Assembly: GCA_013151865.1 (NCBI GenBank)
Contig: JAADHN010000136.1
Location: forward strand, 1 to 39,158
Length of the DNA stretch: 39,158 nt
Direction: 5' to 3'
DNA from: Kiritimatiellota bacterium
Lineage (GTDB): Bacteria; Verrucomicrobiota; Lentisphaeria; Oligosphaerales; JAADHN01
Position numbers and translations under genes: made by a program. Below, piece after piece: positions 1 through 9,108 of this stretch (position 1 is its first letter; each line of letters opens with the position of its first letter). The notes beneath the pieces are model-generated. The model ran no database searches. It was not told the origin of the DNA and was given only the letters and a program-made list of their open reading frames with translations.

Positions 1-726
1 TGTCAGGCTCGGCGGTGGGGGGGGCGGGGGCGGGGGCCAGACCGGTTTTGCCGTCGCGGGCGGCCCGAGTTCGACGGCAAGGTCGTCGATCCGCAAGACT
101 TGTCCCGACTCGGCGGCGTCTCCGAAGAACACCACCCCGACGAACCCCTCGAGTCCCGTCTTGTTCCAGAGGAACAGATTGCGGTGCGCGTTTATGTCTT
201 TGCCGTCGTGTAGAATGCGCAGTCCTTTATTCGGATCGAAATCGAACATCCAGGAATGCCAACCCGGGGTCCTTTTCACGGCCAGATATTGGACCTCCTG
301 CCAAGGGCGTTGATTTGTGCCCGGACGGAAGGCCGCTGCGGCATACGTGGCGGCGCCGTTGAGGTACGGAGCGTAGATCGCCCCCACGGTCACGAGCAGC
401 CCGTCCGCCTGCATCACTCCCCACATTGCGCCCGCAGCGCGTTTTTTCGGTGCCGTGGGTGCGGCGCCGTCCTCGTACACCCACATTTCGACTCGACCGC
501 TGCCGTTCCGGTCCCGCAATCTCAGGACGGCTTGCCCGCCCGGACCGATCCGCAGTGCGCCCCTCCCCGATCGTTTCAAGGTTGGATCGATGGACACGGC
601 GCCGGCGGTCGTCAATCCGGCCAACGATGCCGGGGTGTCGAAGTCGAGCTTTTTGTTCGTGACTGCCATGCTGTCGACCATGCTTGCCAGGGCGCCGAAC
701 AGGGCGATTCCGAAACGGATGTTCAT
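1..726 (-). CDS. Secreted protein with proline-rich linker, C-terminus cut by window edge
   Basis: The first 242 codons are present and the frame is still open at base 1. An ATG at 726 is preceded by GGAGGT with a 9-base spacer, which fixes the start. Residues 1-21 form a signal peptide (short basic start, hydrophobic core, small residues before VTNKK), so the product is exported. The rest reads as a beta-rich lectin-like or LamG-like fold (for example GRVEMWVYEDG and a late DDLAVELG strand), as in many PVC carbohydrate-active proteins. The visible part ends in a run of nine prolines after PVW, a linker to a further domain outside the window. The heparinase-like gene just upstream has a similar proline linker before a propeller, so the missing part may also be a propeller; this is a guess. 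It is the last visible gene of the left operon, 171 bases after the previous stop. The function is unknown. Confidence 0.8.
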   Translation of the reverse strand, partial: MNIRFGIALFGALASMVDSMAVTNKKLDFDTPASLAGLTTAGAVSIDPTLKRSGRGALRIGPGGQAVLRLRDRNGSGRVEMWVYEDGAAPTAPKKRAAGAMWGVMQADGLLVTVGAIYAPYLNGAATYAAAAFRPGTNQRPWQEVQYLAVKRTPGWHSWMFDFDPNKGLRILHDGKDINAHRNLFLWNKTGLEGFVGVVFFGDAAESGQVLRIDDLAVELGPPATAKPVWPPPPPPPPPSLT

Positions 727-897
727 GTGGACCACACCTCCAACGTTCCAACGAGTTCAAGGCACGAATAAAACTACCGGTCTTCAAGGCCCCGGGCCAC
801 CGCATGTCGTGCGAGGCGACGATTCCAGACCCGCTTGTCGGGAAAGGACCCCGTTTCGATCCCACACCTCTCCACAACCCGGACGATACCGGAAAGC

Positions 898-3800
898 TCA
901 GAGCCCGGGTGGGACCGGGAGAAGAATCACCCGGTCCCCCGCGGCCGCCGCGAGCATGTTGTCGGGCAGGCGGCAGAGGCGTGCGGGAGGTGCGCTGCAT
1001 TGGGCGCTGGCCCTGAGCTTCCCCTGGGGCGTCAGCAGATAAACGGCGCCGTCGTCGCAGCCTACGGCCAGGGCCTTGTCCATGGCGGCCGCGCACAGCG
1101 TGCTGTCCGGCATACGTGTCCGCCACAGCACTTGTCCGGTGCCCTTCACGGCGGTCACGTACAGAGACACCGAACTGCAAAACAAACCGGTTGCCCCGTC
1201 CTTGGCGGTGAACGGCGCGATCTCGGTGATTGTGCCTCCGCAGTTCGTTTGCCAGGCGAAGCCCGTCTTCGGATCGACGCGTCGCAGGAAAGCGTCTTCC
1301 ATGGCAAGATAGGGTTCCGGACGGTCGTCGCCGTCCGCGTCGCACATGGTTGCCGCACTGGTAACCGGGCCGCCGTAAAGGTTGCGGATACTCTTTCCGT
1401 TTGCGTCGAGAAGTCGGGGCCAGCCGTACTCCGTGCCGGCCAGGATTTCGTCCTTTCCGTCCCCGTCGATATCCCCTGCGGCGCCGACGGTCGCGGCGTG
1501 GGTGGTCTCGCGTCGCCAGATTCGGGTGCCGCCTGCGGACAATGCAAGATAGTGCCAGTTGTCGGAACCGGCCACAATTTCCTGTTTGCCGTCGCCGTCC
1601 AGATCTGCGCCGAAGACGGTTGCCACGGACCCGGTTCGGCCGTGATACGGCCTGCAAGTGTAGCGCCAGACCTCCCGGCCGGTCGCGGCATCGAGCGCCA
1701 CCACATGCGCCGTTTCCGTTCCGGCGATCACAAACAGTCCCTTTGCGGTGTCCGCAAAGGCCAAAGTGCGCACGCGACCGTCCAGGGATGCGTGCCAGCG
1801 TTCGTCCCCCCCGGCGTCGCGTGCCGAAACAAGTCCGGTGCGTGTCGCGCAGACAAGCGTGCCTCCGCGGTAGGTCATGGCGGAGACTTCATCGGGCAGT
1901 TCGATGACGCGTCGGGGTTTGATGCGGGGCAGTTTCGGAGCAGGTGGCGGGACGGGTTTGGGGGGCGGGGCCGCTGAGGCGGCCAGGGCTGCGAGAACAC
2001 GGGGAAGGTTCGTCGGTACGCTGTGCTTCGACTCTTCGGCGTCGGGGGCCGCGGCAACCAGGAACTCGTCCTCGGAAAGCAGGAACGGTCCCGCCGGAAT
2101 AGAGATGCCGCCGAAGGTCACGGGACCGAAGCCCACGAGAAAGGGGCTCGGGCCGGTCGCCAACCAGCAGCGCTCGGCCACGTTGCGGAGTTCGCGCCGG
2201 GGGGCATCGGCCGCCGTCTCGGTGTAAAACAGGTTGTGAAAGACCAGTTCCTCGCCGACGTCGAGGTCGGCTTCGCGCGTCTGCGTGAGCACGCGCGTGA
2301 GCTTGTCGGCGTAAGGATAGGCGGCGTAATAGCCATCCCTGCCGCCGTGGCCGTAATCGAACGTCTGGCGCAACTTGCGGCGGGCGCCATCGGCGTTGAC
2401 AATGTGGAAAAAGCGGTCGCTTCCCGGGGGCGGGGGCGGGGTCACGCCAATCAGGTTTGCGGCCCGGAGCGCGATCTCCCGGCCCGCGGCGTCGCGGATG
2501 AGGATACGGTCCAGCTTTGGTCCCGGCCCCTCACGCAACCAGACGCGCAGGTATCGGCGCCCCTTTCGGGAAACCGCCAGGGGCACCCCCTGTGTCGTTT
2601 TTTCCCAGGTCGGCGAGCTGTCGGCGTATCGGTCGCACGGGATGTGGTGCGCGACCTTTTTGCCCTCACCGTACTGGACCCAGAATGAGTCGGAACCGCT
2701 GTCCACTCCCTTGGCCGCCAATCGGACGACATACCTTCCCGGCGCCAGGGACAAGGGCGCGTAAAGGCAGGCGCCCATGCCGAATTCGACCACTTTCCGT
2801 CCGTTATCGTCGATCATTCGGAGAGCGGACCCATCTTGCTTGAGTGCAGGTGACTGCCGCATCCGGAGACGGTCCCCGTCCAACGTCGCCTCGCCCAGCG
2901 TGCGCCAGAACAGTTGGACTGCGTAGTGTCCCGCCGCACGCGCTCGCAGACGGTCCACCACGACAAAGCCGGAGCCGGCCTTCCAAAAGATGGCGCGCTC
3001 CCAGTCCGCGCCGCCATAGTCGTTCAAGCGGCTGACGGTGACCGCGGCGGAGCGCGTCGCGGCCGATGCGACCCACTCGGCGGCGACGGCCGAGGTCGTG
3101 ACGGATTGCACTCCGTTCCTGGTGATGGAACGGAAATCGGGGCAGACGCCGTCGCGTGTGAACATCAGGCTGTTGTGGTGCCGCGGTTCGGAGCGGATGT
3201 AATCCATGTCCACGAGCCAGTACCGGTCGCCTTTCGAATAGCGGATGATGGCGTTTCCGTCCACATGTTTGTGCATCCCCACCTGGCAGCCGTCGAGCAT
3301 CATGTATTCGGCCTGCGCATCCCAGCCGCTGCGGAAGACGATTTTGTCCACGGCGCGCCCCGGTGGAAGATTGTCGGCGGAAAAGGCCTTCTGTCGGAGC
3401 GGATCCAGGGCAATGATGCGCAGCCCCACGTGGTCGGCCGGGACGCGGGGTGTGCAGGAAGGGGCATACCCGAACAACCCCGGCGGCGTCGGCCGGATGC
3501 GCTTGAGCAGCCACATGCAACGACCGTCGTTTCTCAAGGCAGCTCCCAGGCGCAAGAGTTTGGCGGCGGCGCTGCCGAAAGGCATCCAGGCGTCTCCGTG
3601 CGTGGCCTCGTTCCCCGCAGCATCGTGCGAGGCGATGGCATAGTCCAGGCATTTTTCGAACGAGCCGTTGCTGAAATAGGCTTCCAATTTGCCTGTGCTG
3701 AGGATGTACCGGACCAGGTGCGAAGGCACGGTCCACTGGTAGTTGGCGGAATCCTCGAGCGGTTCCGGGCTCCGAACCTGCCCGGCAAAGTGGTTTTCGA

Positions 3801-4848
3801 CCACGGCAGCCCAGTAATCGGCTGCGGCGAGGTTGTAGTGCGCCTTCATAAATTGCGCCGCCAATCCGACTCCGAGCGCGGGATAGGTCTCGTGGTTCCA
3901 AACCAGTCCTTGCTCTCGGGCGGCATAGCGGTGTACGGGGTTCCGCATCTCCCAAAACCCCATTGCGTCCTCGACGATGCGGCGCAAGAGTTCCGCGCCG
4001 CGCAGTCGGTCCGCATCGGTCATGCCGGGGTTTTCCTCGCACTGATCCAGGGCAATGACGAGCTGAGGCAGTGTGAAGGTGGGGGGCTGAGCGAGGCGTG
4101 CGTAGTTGTCCGAGAGGAAGCGGATATACGCGGCGCAGAGTTTTCCATAGGAAGGCGTGCCGTAGATTTGAGCGGTTTGGGCCGCGGCCTGAAACTTGCC
4201 GCATACGCCGCGATAGAGATCCACGATGCCCGTGGTCCCGGAATCGAGGCGTTTGCGAGCTTCGGCGAGGCGGGCGGCAATGGTCGCGCCGGCCAAGCGC
4301 GCAGGCGGCCCGTCGCCGTCACGCCAAACGGCCAATTGGGGGACGCCGTCCTCGACCCGGCCCACGAGTTCTTTGACCGCCGCGTCCAGGCCGGCAGGTG
4401 TGGTCCCCCCGAGAAAGAGCACGTGATTTCCGGTATCGAGGGCGTCCGGGATCGTGCGGAGTTCGAAGCCATTCTTGCCCGGGTGCAATCCGTCGGAGGC
4501 GACCAGATGGTTGGCATAGAGTCTTTGCGTCAGAGGACCGGCCCCCAAATTGCCGCACAGTATCACCACCTTGTTCTTGCCGTTCAACGAGCGGTAGTCC
4601 GCTTCCGGCACGCGCTCGAACGTCACCTTCAGCACTGCCTCGATCCGGGGCAGCACACGCCCGAATGCGTCGGCCCAGCGCGAGTCGGTCGGAACGAGCG
4701 CCACGGCCCGGGGTTCGTTCGCCCGCGCCAAAATGAACTGCGTTGGAGGCTGGTACGCCCTGCGGAGCGGCGCGGATGTTGTCGGCGGCACGGCCGCGGC
4801 CAGGCAGGCGCCCGTGACCCAGCCAAGTACGGCCAAGCTTCTCGTCAT
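898..4848 (-). CDS. Secreted heparinase II/III-like protein with C-terminal FG-GAP/PQQ-like propeller
   Basis: 1316 residues from the ATG at 4848, chosen over one 7 codons upstream because GGAGA lies 6 bases before it and a signal peptide follows (MTRSLAVLGW, hydrophobic to about residue 20). Residues about 45-180 resemble the N-terminal domain of alpha-glucuronidases and similar secreted enzymes (KVVILCGN, HVLFLGGTT). Residues about 200-900 are alpha-helical, then beta-sandwich, with the block GMHKHVDGNAIIRYSKGDRY near residue 520, like the His/Asp-containing core of heparinase II/III-type lyases. A linker PPPKPVPPPAPKLP follows. From about 980 to the end is a beta-propeller with calcium-loop repeats DLDGDGKQEIVAG and DIDGDGKDEILAG and PQQ-like blades (ATGREVWRY). 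The likely role is eliminative cleavage of uronic-acid polysaccharide outside the cytoplasm. The lyase assignment rests on motif resemblance only. It lies 66 bases downstream of the symporter gene in the same operon. Confidence 0.82.
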   Translation of the reverse strand: MTRSLAVLGWVTGACLAAAVPPTTSAPLRRAYQPPTQFILARANEPRAVALVPTDSRWADAFGRVLPRIEAVLKVTFERVPEADYRSLNGKNKVVILCGNLGAGPLTQRLYANHLVASDGLHPGKNGFELRTIPDALDTGNHVLFLGGTTPAGLDAAVKELVGRVEDGVPQLAVWRDGDGPPARLAGATIAARLAEARKRLDSGTTGIVDLYRGVCGKFQAAAQTAQIYGTPSYGKLCAAYIRFLSDNYARLAQPPTFTLPQLVIALDQCEENPGMTDADRLRGAELLRRIVEDAMGFWEMRNPVHRYAAREQGLVWNHETYPALGVGLAAQFMKAHYNLAAADYWAAVVENHFAGQVRSPEPLEDSANYQWTVPSHLVRYILSTGKLEAYFSNGSFEKCLDYAIASHDAAGNEATHGDAWMPFGSAAAKLLRLGAALRNDGRCMWLLKRIRPTPPGLFGYAPSCTPRVPADHVGLRIIALDPLRQKAFSADNLPPGRAVDKIVFRSGWDAQAEYMMLDGCQVGMHKHVDGNAIIRYSKGDRYWLVDMDYIRSEPRHHNSLMFTRDGVCPDFRSITRNGVQSVTTSAVAAEWVASAATRSAAVTVSRLNDYGGADWERAIFWKAGSGFVVVDRLRARAAGHYAVQLFWRTLGEATLDGDRLRMRQSPALKQDGSALRMIDDNGRKVVEFGMGACLYAPLSLAPGRYVVRLAAKGVDSGSDSFWVQYGEGKKVAHHIPCDRYADSSPTWEKTTQGVPLAVSRKGRRYLRVWLREGPGPKLDRILIRDAAGREIALRAANLIGVTPPPPPGSDRFFHIVNADGARRKLRQTFDYGHGGRDGYYAAYPYADKLTRVLTQTREADLDVGEELVFHNLFYTETAADAPRRELRNVAERCWLATGPSPFLVGFGPVTFGGISIPAGPFLLSEDEFLVAAAPDAEESKHSVPTNLPRVLAALAASAAPPPKPVPPPAPKLPRIKPRRVIELPDEVSAMTYRGGTLVCATRTGLVSARDAGGDERWHASLDGRVRTLAFADTAKGLFVIAGTETAHVVALDAATGREVWRYTCRPYHGRTGSVATVFGADLDGDGKQEIVAGSDNWHYLALSAGGTRIWRRETTHAATVGAAGDIDGDGKDEILAGTEYGWPRLLDANGKSIRNLYGGPVTSAATMCDADGDDRPEPYLAMEDAFLRRVDPKTGFAWQTNCGGTITEIAPFTAKDGATGLFCSSVSLYVTAVKGTGQVLWRTRMPDSTLCAAAMDKALAVGCDDGAVYLLTPQGKLRASAQCSAPPARLCRLPDNMLAAAAGDRVILLPVPPGL

Positions 4849-4914
4849 GTTTTGTCTCCACTGTTCCACTGCCGGGGGTTCCGTATCGTCGACCGCCGGT
4901 CGCCGATGTGTCCG

Positions 4915-7368
4915 CTATCGGCTTGCCGGAGGCCCGCCGGGTGTGCGGCCTCGAGACAGCAGGCTCGCGGTGGGGCCGACCACCGCCCCGGCCAACAGCG
5001 ACAGCGGCATGATCCAGAGAAAACTCAGGCCGAACCAGTGGAAGAACGCAATGCCGATCGCCACTGTCGTACTGGCCGCCGCCGCGGCCCAAGTCCCGGC
5101 CGTGGTGGCCCATGGGACGAACAGGGCCATGAAAAACAGGATGAAAAGGGGCGTCACCAGCAGGTTGACAAGCTTGTAAGTGACCTCGAGCAGGTTGCCC
5201 GAGACCAAGCCTACCGTCGAGCTGAGCAGCACCACGATCATGCCCACCATCCACGAAACGGTCCGGGCCACCCGTACCGAGTCCACCGCCCCCGCCTTAT
5301 CGCGTCGGAAACGTTCGACAAAGTCCACGGCGACCACCGACCCGGCGGAATTCACCCCGGACGACAGGCTGGACATGGCCGCGGCCAGCAGCCCGGCAAT
5401 GATCAGCCCGCTGATCCCCGGGGGCAGGCCGGACACGATGAAGCGGGTGAACAGACGGTCCGCACTCGACGAAATAGTCTGTCCGTCCGGCACCAGTTGC
5501 GGGAATGCCTGAAAATAGGCCAGCAAGGCGCACCCGAGAATGGCCAGGAAGACCATGACCAGGGCGTTCGCGGCCATCGAGGTGGTGAACATCCGGCGTG
5601 CGGCTCTGGTGTCCCGGGTCGCCAGGTAGCGCTGGATCGCCATCTGATCCGAACCGGCGGTGCACACGTACCAGACAAAGGCGGAAAGACAGGCCGAGGC
5701 AAAGGTCACGCGTGCTTTGGCGTCGAACCAGAACACAGGTTTGTCCCAGGTCGGCGCCCAGTGGGTGGGCCACCAGGCCGCGACCCCGCCGAGGCGGCCC
5801 GTAATCAGGAGAATCGCCAGAACGGCGCCGCCGAACAGGATGAATGTTTGGGCCACGTCGGTGAAAACTACCGCGCGCAGCCCTCCCATCGAGGTGTAAA
5901 CCACCGTGATGAGCCCCAGCACGGCACACACGTAGGGTGTTGCCGCTTCACTCCACCCGAGCAGGGGAATCAGGACTTTGCTGGTCGTGGCGTAGATGAT
6001 GACCGCCATCCACAACAATCGCAGCGCCAGGAAGAACATTGAAGCCAGCACCCGTACGCTGACCCCGAACCGCAACTCGAGGACCTCGTAGGCCGTGGTG
6101 ACCCTGAGTTTCATGAAATGCGGGATCAGGAACCAGCCGACCACGATGACGATCACCGGCAGCACCGCGACCTGGGCGATGATCATGGGGCCGTGCTTAA
6201 TCATTTCGCCGGGGACCGCCAGATACGAAATCGTGCTGAGCAATGTGGCGAAAAGCGACAGGCCCACGGCCCACGGTTTCATCGAACGCCCGCCGAGAAG
6301 ATAGTCGTCCTGGGTTTTTGTCCGTCGGGCGTAATACCAGCCCACGAGCAGCATCCCGGCGGCATAGAGTGCGATCACCGCCCAGTCCAGCCCCGCCAAC
6401 CTTCGCGGGGTTCGGCGGTCGATACGGAGAATGGCGGTTGCGGCTCCGACGCGTGTGTCCGGCCCCGAACCGGCGAGCAGCCCAATCAGGAGCGGCAAGT
6501 CCCGGGGACCGCCGTGCTCGGCCAGGGCCAGGCAGGCCTGGTAGCGTTGGCCGTCATTCCCGTTCCGGGCGGCTTCGACGATTTCCGGCTTGAAAGCGTC
6601 CCGCGTCTCAGGAGCAGCGAGACAGTACGCCGCGGCAGCCAGATGAATCCGGGCCGGCGAGCCGTGGGGTTCTTTCTCGAGGGCGGCCACAATCTTCCGG
6701 TGTACTTCGGGACCGACCCGGGCCTGGTGCCGGAGTGCATAGGACGCGGCGGCCCGCACGCCGGCCTCCGGGGCCCCGAGTAAAGCAGCCAGACGCTGCA
6801 CACCTTTTTCCGGTGCGGAGTTCGCAACCACCCAGGCGGCATAGGCGGCCAGGCGGGACTCATCGGCAAAGGCCGCCTTCTCGAACACGTCGTCCCCGTC
6901 GGAGCGCAGGATGTATCCCAGCTTGCCGAGCGTTTCCGCCGCATGCAGGCGGTCCGGACTGCCGGGGTCCAGGAACGCCTGGCGGATTTCCTCGATCCAG
7001 CGCCGGCGCGCCTCGAGGTCGGCGGCCGCTCGGATCAGGACGCGGCGGATGCCGATGCGGTACTCGGGGGTGTCACCGTCGCGTTCCAGCTCGGCTGCGA
7101 ACTCCGCACGGACTTTCTCGACGTCGTGGTCGAGCGACACGAGGGCTTCGGCCGCATGGACCTTTTTCCAGCGTTGCTGGGTGCGAAACGCCTGCCGCAG
7201 CACATTCACGGCGCGTTCGCGAAGTTCCGGAGTGACTTTCCGCTCACTGCCGGCCGCCGGACGCGCCACGCCGGACAGGCAGGCGAGGAAGAGCAGGGCG
7301 CCTGCGGCAGCCGAGACCGTGCGGGCGTAGCAGACGTCATGGGCCTGCCGGGAAGCACGCAGAATCAT
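4915..7368 (-). CDS. Sodium:solute symporter with N-terminal periplasmic HEAT-repeat domain
   Basis: 817 residues from the ATG at 7368, preferred because a signal sequence follows at once (hydrophobic AAAGALLFLACLSGVA). Upstream in-frame ATGs at 7422 and 7443 give a hydrophilic extension and no better ribosome site; the site for 7368 is itself weak. Residues about 43-310 are HEAT-like helical pairs (AAETLGKLGY, VRAAASYALRH). From about 325 on there are some 13 membrane helices of the SSS family, with its signature YLLGGRSMKPWAVGLSLFAT and STISYLAVPGEM. SSS proteins have an extracellular N-terminus, which agrees with a signal peptide and a HEAT domain on the outer face. The role is sodium-driven uptake of a sugar or sugar acid. 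With a sialidase-like gene just upstream, sialic acid or another monosaccharide acid is possible but unproven. The HEAT part may bind glycan or an enzyme partner. Confidence 0.88.
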   Translation of the reverse strand: MILRASRQAHDVCYARTVSAAAGALLFLACLSGVARPAAGSERKVTPELRERAVNVLRQAFRTQQRWKKVHAAEALVSLDHDVEKVRAEFAAELERDGDTPEYRIGIRRVLIRAAADLEARRRWIEEIRQAFLDPGSPDRLHAAETLGKLGYILRSDGDDVFEKAAFADESRLAAYAAWVVANSAPEKGVQRLAALLGAPEAGVRAAASYALRHQARVGPEVHRKIVAALEKEPHGSPARIHLAAAAYCLAAPETRDAFKPEIVEAARNGNDGQRYQACLALAEHGGPRDLPLLIGLLAGSGPDTRVGAATAILRIDRRTPRRLAGLDWAVIALYAAGMLLVGWYYARRTKTQDDYLLGGRSMKPWAVGLSLFATLLSTISYLAVPGEMIKHGPMIIAQVAVLPVIVIVVGWFLIPHFMKLRVTTAYEVLELRFGVSVRVLASMFFLALRLLWMAVIIYATTSKVLIPLLGWSEAATPYVCAVLGLITVVYTSMGGLRAVVFTDVAQTFILFGGAVLAILLITGRLGGVAAWWPTHWAPTWDKPVFWFDAKARVTFASACLSAFVWYVCTAGSDQMAIQRYLATRDTRAARRMFTTSMAANALVMVFLAILGCALLAYFQAFPQLVPDGQTISSSADRLFTRFIVSGLPPGISGLIIAGLLAAAMSSLSSGVNSAGSVVAVDFVERFRRDKAGAVDSVRVARTVSWMVGMIVVLLSSTVGLVSGNLLEVTYKLVNLLVTPLFILFFMALFVPWATTAGTWAAAAASTTVAIGIAFFHWFGLSFLWIMPLSLLAGAVVGPTASLLSRGRTPGGPPASR

Positions 7369-7455
7369 TTCATGTCTCTGAGGGATACGAACGTTATGTG
7401 ACGTTTGTTGAAGTTGATCCATTGGACGGTGTTCTTGAACCACGTTGGGTTGAAT

Positions 7456-9108
7456 TCATTTCCAGTCCAGGCGTTCGAAACCGTCCGGTGTGAGACGGAT
7501 TCGCTGGACGCGCACGGCGCTGCCGGCGCCTTCCTCGTAATAGACCACCAGCAGGCTGCCGTCTTTCAATTCGACCGTGGCGGGATAGGCTCCGCCCACG
7601 GTGTCGATGCGGAACGGCCCGGCCCAGGTGCGGCATTCGTCCCGGCTGACGTGCATTGCGGTGGCGGGGACCCGGTGTGTCAGCACGATTTCACCGGTGC
7701 TCACCCGGTACAGGTGAGGTGCGTGGCCCTTGAACCCGATGTCTTTGACCTTGCTCCAGGTCAGCCCCTCGTCCGTACTGGTCGCATAGTGCATGTCGAC
7801 GCGGCTGCTGCGCAAGGCGGCATAGAGCGTGCCGTCCTTGAGGCGGATGACATCGGTCTCGGCGTCCAGGTAAATGCCCGAACCTTTGCCGATGGGGATG
7901 GGGCGGCTCCAGGTCTTGCCGCGGTCCGTGGAGCGGATGACGCCACCATAGTGGTGAGCTGCCGAATACACACCCAGAATGTATGTGCCGTCCGGGAGTT
8001 CCCGGACCGGGGCGGAACAGACCCAATCATCCGGGCACAGGGACCGGGCTTTGGTTTCCCAGGTCTTCCCTCCGTCCGTCGAGCGGACCATTCGGGCGCT
8101 GTGGACGTTCCATCGGCCGGTCTTGGGATTGGGCGTCAACGAGAAAAACGTGCAGATCACCGCGCCGTCGCTCATCTGTGCCACGTGCGGGTCGCGGTTG
8201 TCCATTTCGTCGTCAAAGAGGATTACCGGTTCACTCCAGGTTCGGCCGTCGTCACTGGAGCGCACCATACAGATACGTCCGCCTTTCGGGTATTCGGCGT
8301 TGGGCAGCGAGACGTGCCCGTACCCCGCATAGAACACGGCGAGGATATCGCCGTCGGCGAGTCGGCACGCGTCCGGGAACGCCTGGTACGTCCCGGCCGC
8401 GGCGCCTCTTGAAATTACGCGATACGGCGGTTCTTCTTCGACCAATGGTGCGGCGTTTTCCATGACGTCACCCTCCAACTTGAGGTTTCGAAACACGACC
8501 CGTCCCTGGCTCGATCCGAGCCCGATGCGCCCGGCCGCCGGTTTGGGGAGCGTGGTCTCGAGGACTGTTTTCCCGTTGACCTCCACCCGGACCCGTTTCC
8601 CCCGGCACTCGACACGTACGGGGACCCACGCATCGTCATCGAGCCGGCAATGCCGTCGCATGATCTCGCCCCAACTGTTGCCGGGAGTGCTGCGGACCAG
8701 GATGACATTGTTGTTGCGGGTATCCAGGTGCAACCAGTAATAGGTGAGCGTTCCGGAGGCGCCGAAGCACAGCGCCGCGGCCCGGACCCCGCGGCCGACG
8801 GGCCGGACGTTGAATTCCACGCTCAAAGTCACGTCCCGGAACGCCGGTGTTTTCAATAACGCACAGCTCAGGCGGTCGGGAATGGTCTGTTCGAATTCCC
8901 CGGCGCGCATTGTCCATTTGCCCCGGGCCATGCGCCAGTCGCTCTCGGCCCCGGGTTTCAAAATGGGGGTGAAGACGGCGGAATAGACTGGCGAGGCGAG
9001 GACGACCGCCCCGAGCGCAAAGGCCACGGTACGCCACGCCGGACAGCGGCAAACAGGAAGACGCCTGTCCCCGGCAGACGGGCTTGGTGCGAGAGATCGG
9101 TCCGTCAT
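7456..9108 (-). CDS. Exported BNR-repeat sialidase-like protein with N-terminal LamG/DUF1080-type domain
   Basis: 550 residues from the ATG at 9108. This start is fixed by the ATGA overlap with the stop of the preceding gene and by GGAG 8 bases upstream; the frame stays open 38 codons further but that part lies inside the preceding gene. A basic N-terminus and hydrophobic stretch (VAFALGAVVLASPVYS, about 28-43) indicate export. Residues about 50-210 look like a concanavalin/DUF1080-type fold (VRVECRGKRVRVEVNGKTV). Residues about 215-550 are a sialidase-type propeller with five Asp boxes near 283, 344, 391, 445 and 489: SSDDGRTW, STDGGKTW, STDRGKTW, STDEGLTW and a degenerate SRDECRTW. I do not see the FRIP motif of classical GH33 sialidases, so release of sialic acid is not certain. 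It is translationally coupled to the GH32-like gene and followed 87 bases later by the symporter. Confidence 0.87.
   Translation of the reverse strand: MTDRSLAPSPSAGDRRLPVCRCPAWRTVAFALGAVVLASPVYSAVFTPILKPGAESDWRMARGKWTMRAGEFEQTIPDRLSCALLKTPAFRDVTLSVEFNVRPVGRGVRAAALCFGASGTLTYYWLHLDTRNNNVILVRSTPGNSWGEIMRRHCRLDDDAWVPVRVECRGKRVRVEVNGKTVLETTLPKPAAGRIGLGSSQGRVVFRNLKLEGDVMENAAPLVEEEPPYRVISRGAAAGTYQAFPDACRLADGDILAVFYAGYGHVSLPNAEYPKGGRICMVRSSDDGRTWSEPVILFDDEMDNRDPHVAQMSDGAVICTFFSLTPNPKTGRWNVHSARMVRSTDGGKTWETKARSLCPDDWVCSAPVRELPDGTYILGVYSAAHHYGGVIRSTDRGKTWSRPIPIGKGSGIYLDAETDVIRLKDGTLYAALRSSRVDMHYATSTDEGLTWSKVKDIGFKGHAPHLYRVSTGEIVLTHRVPATAMHVSRDECRTWAGPFRIDTVGGAYPATVELKDGSLLVVYYEEGAGSAVRVQRIRLTPDGFERLDWK

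Noticed and set aside
2914-6042. A 1042-codon open frame on the plus strand opposite the heparinase-like and symporter genes
   Set aside because: It is the antisense of two clearly coding genes with recognisable domains. In GC-rich DNA such long antisense frames are common. Its protein has low-complexity Gly/Arg/His composition and spans two opposite genes.
7390-7405. AACGT-N6-ACGTT inverted repeat just upstream of the symporter gene
   Set aside because: The arms are only 5 bases and the spacing is unconvincing; it is likely chance, and it lies close to where the ribosome would bind.
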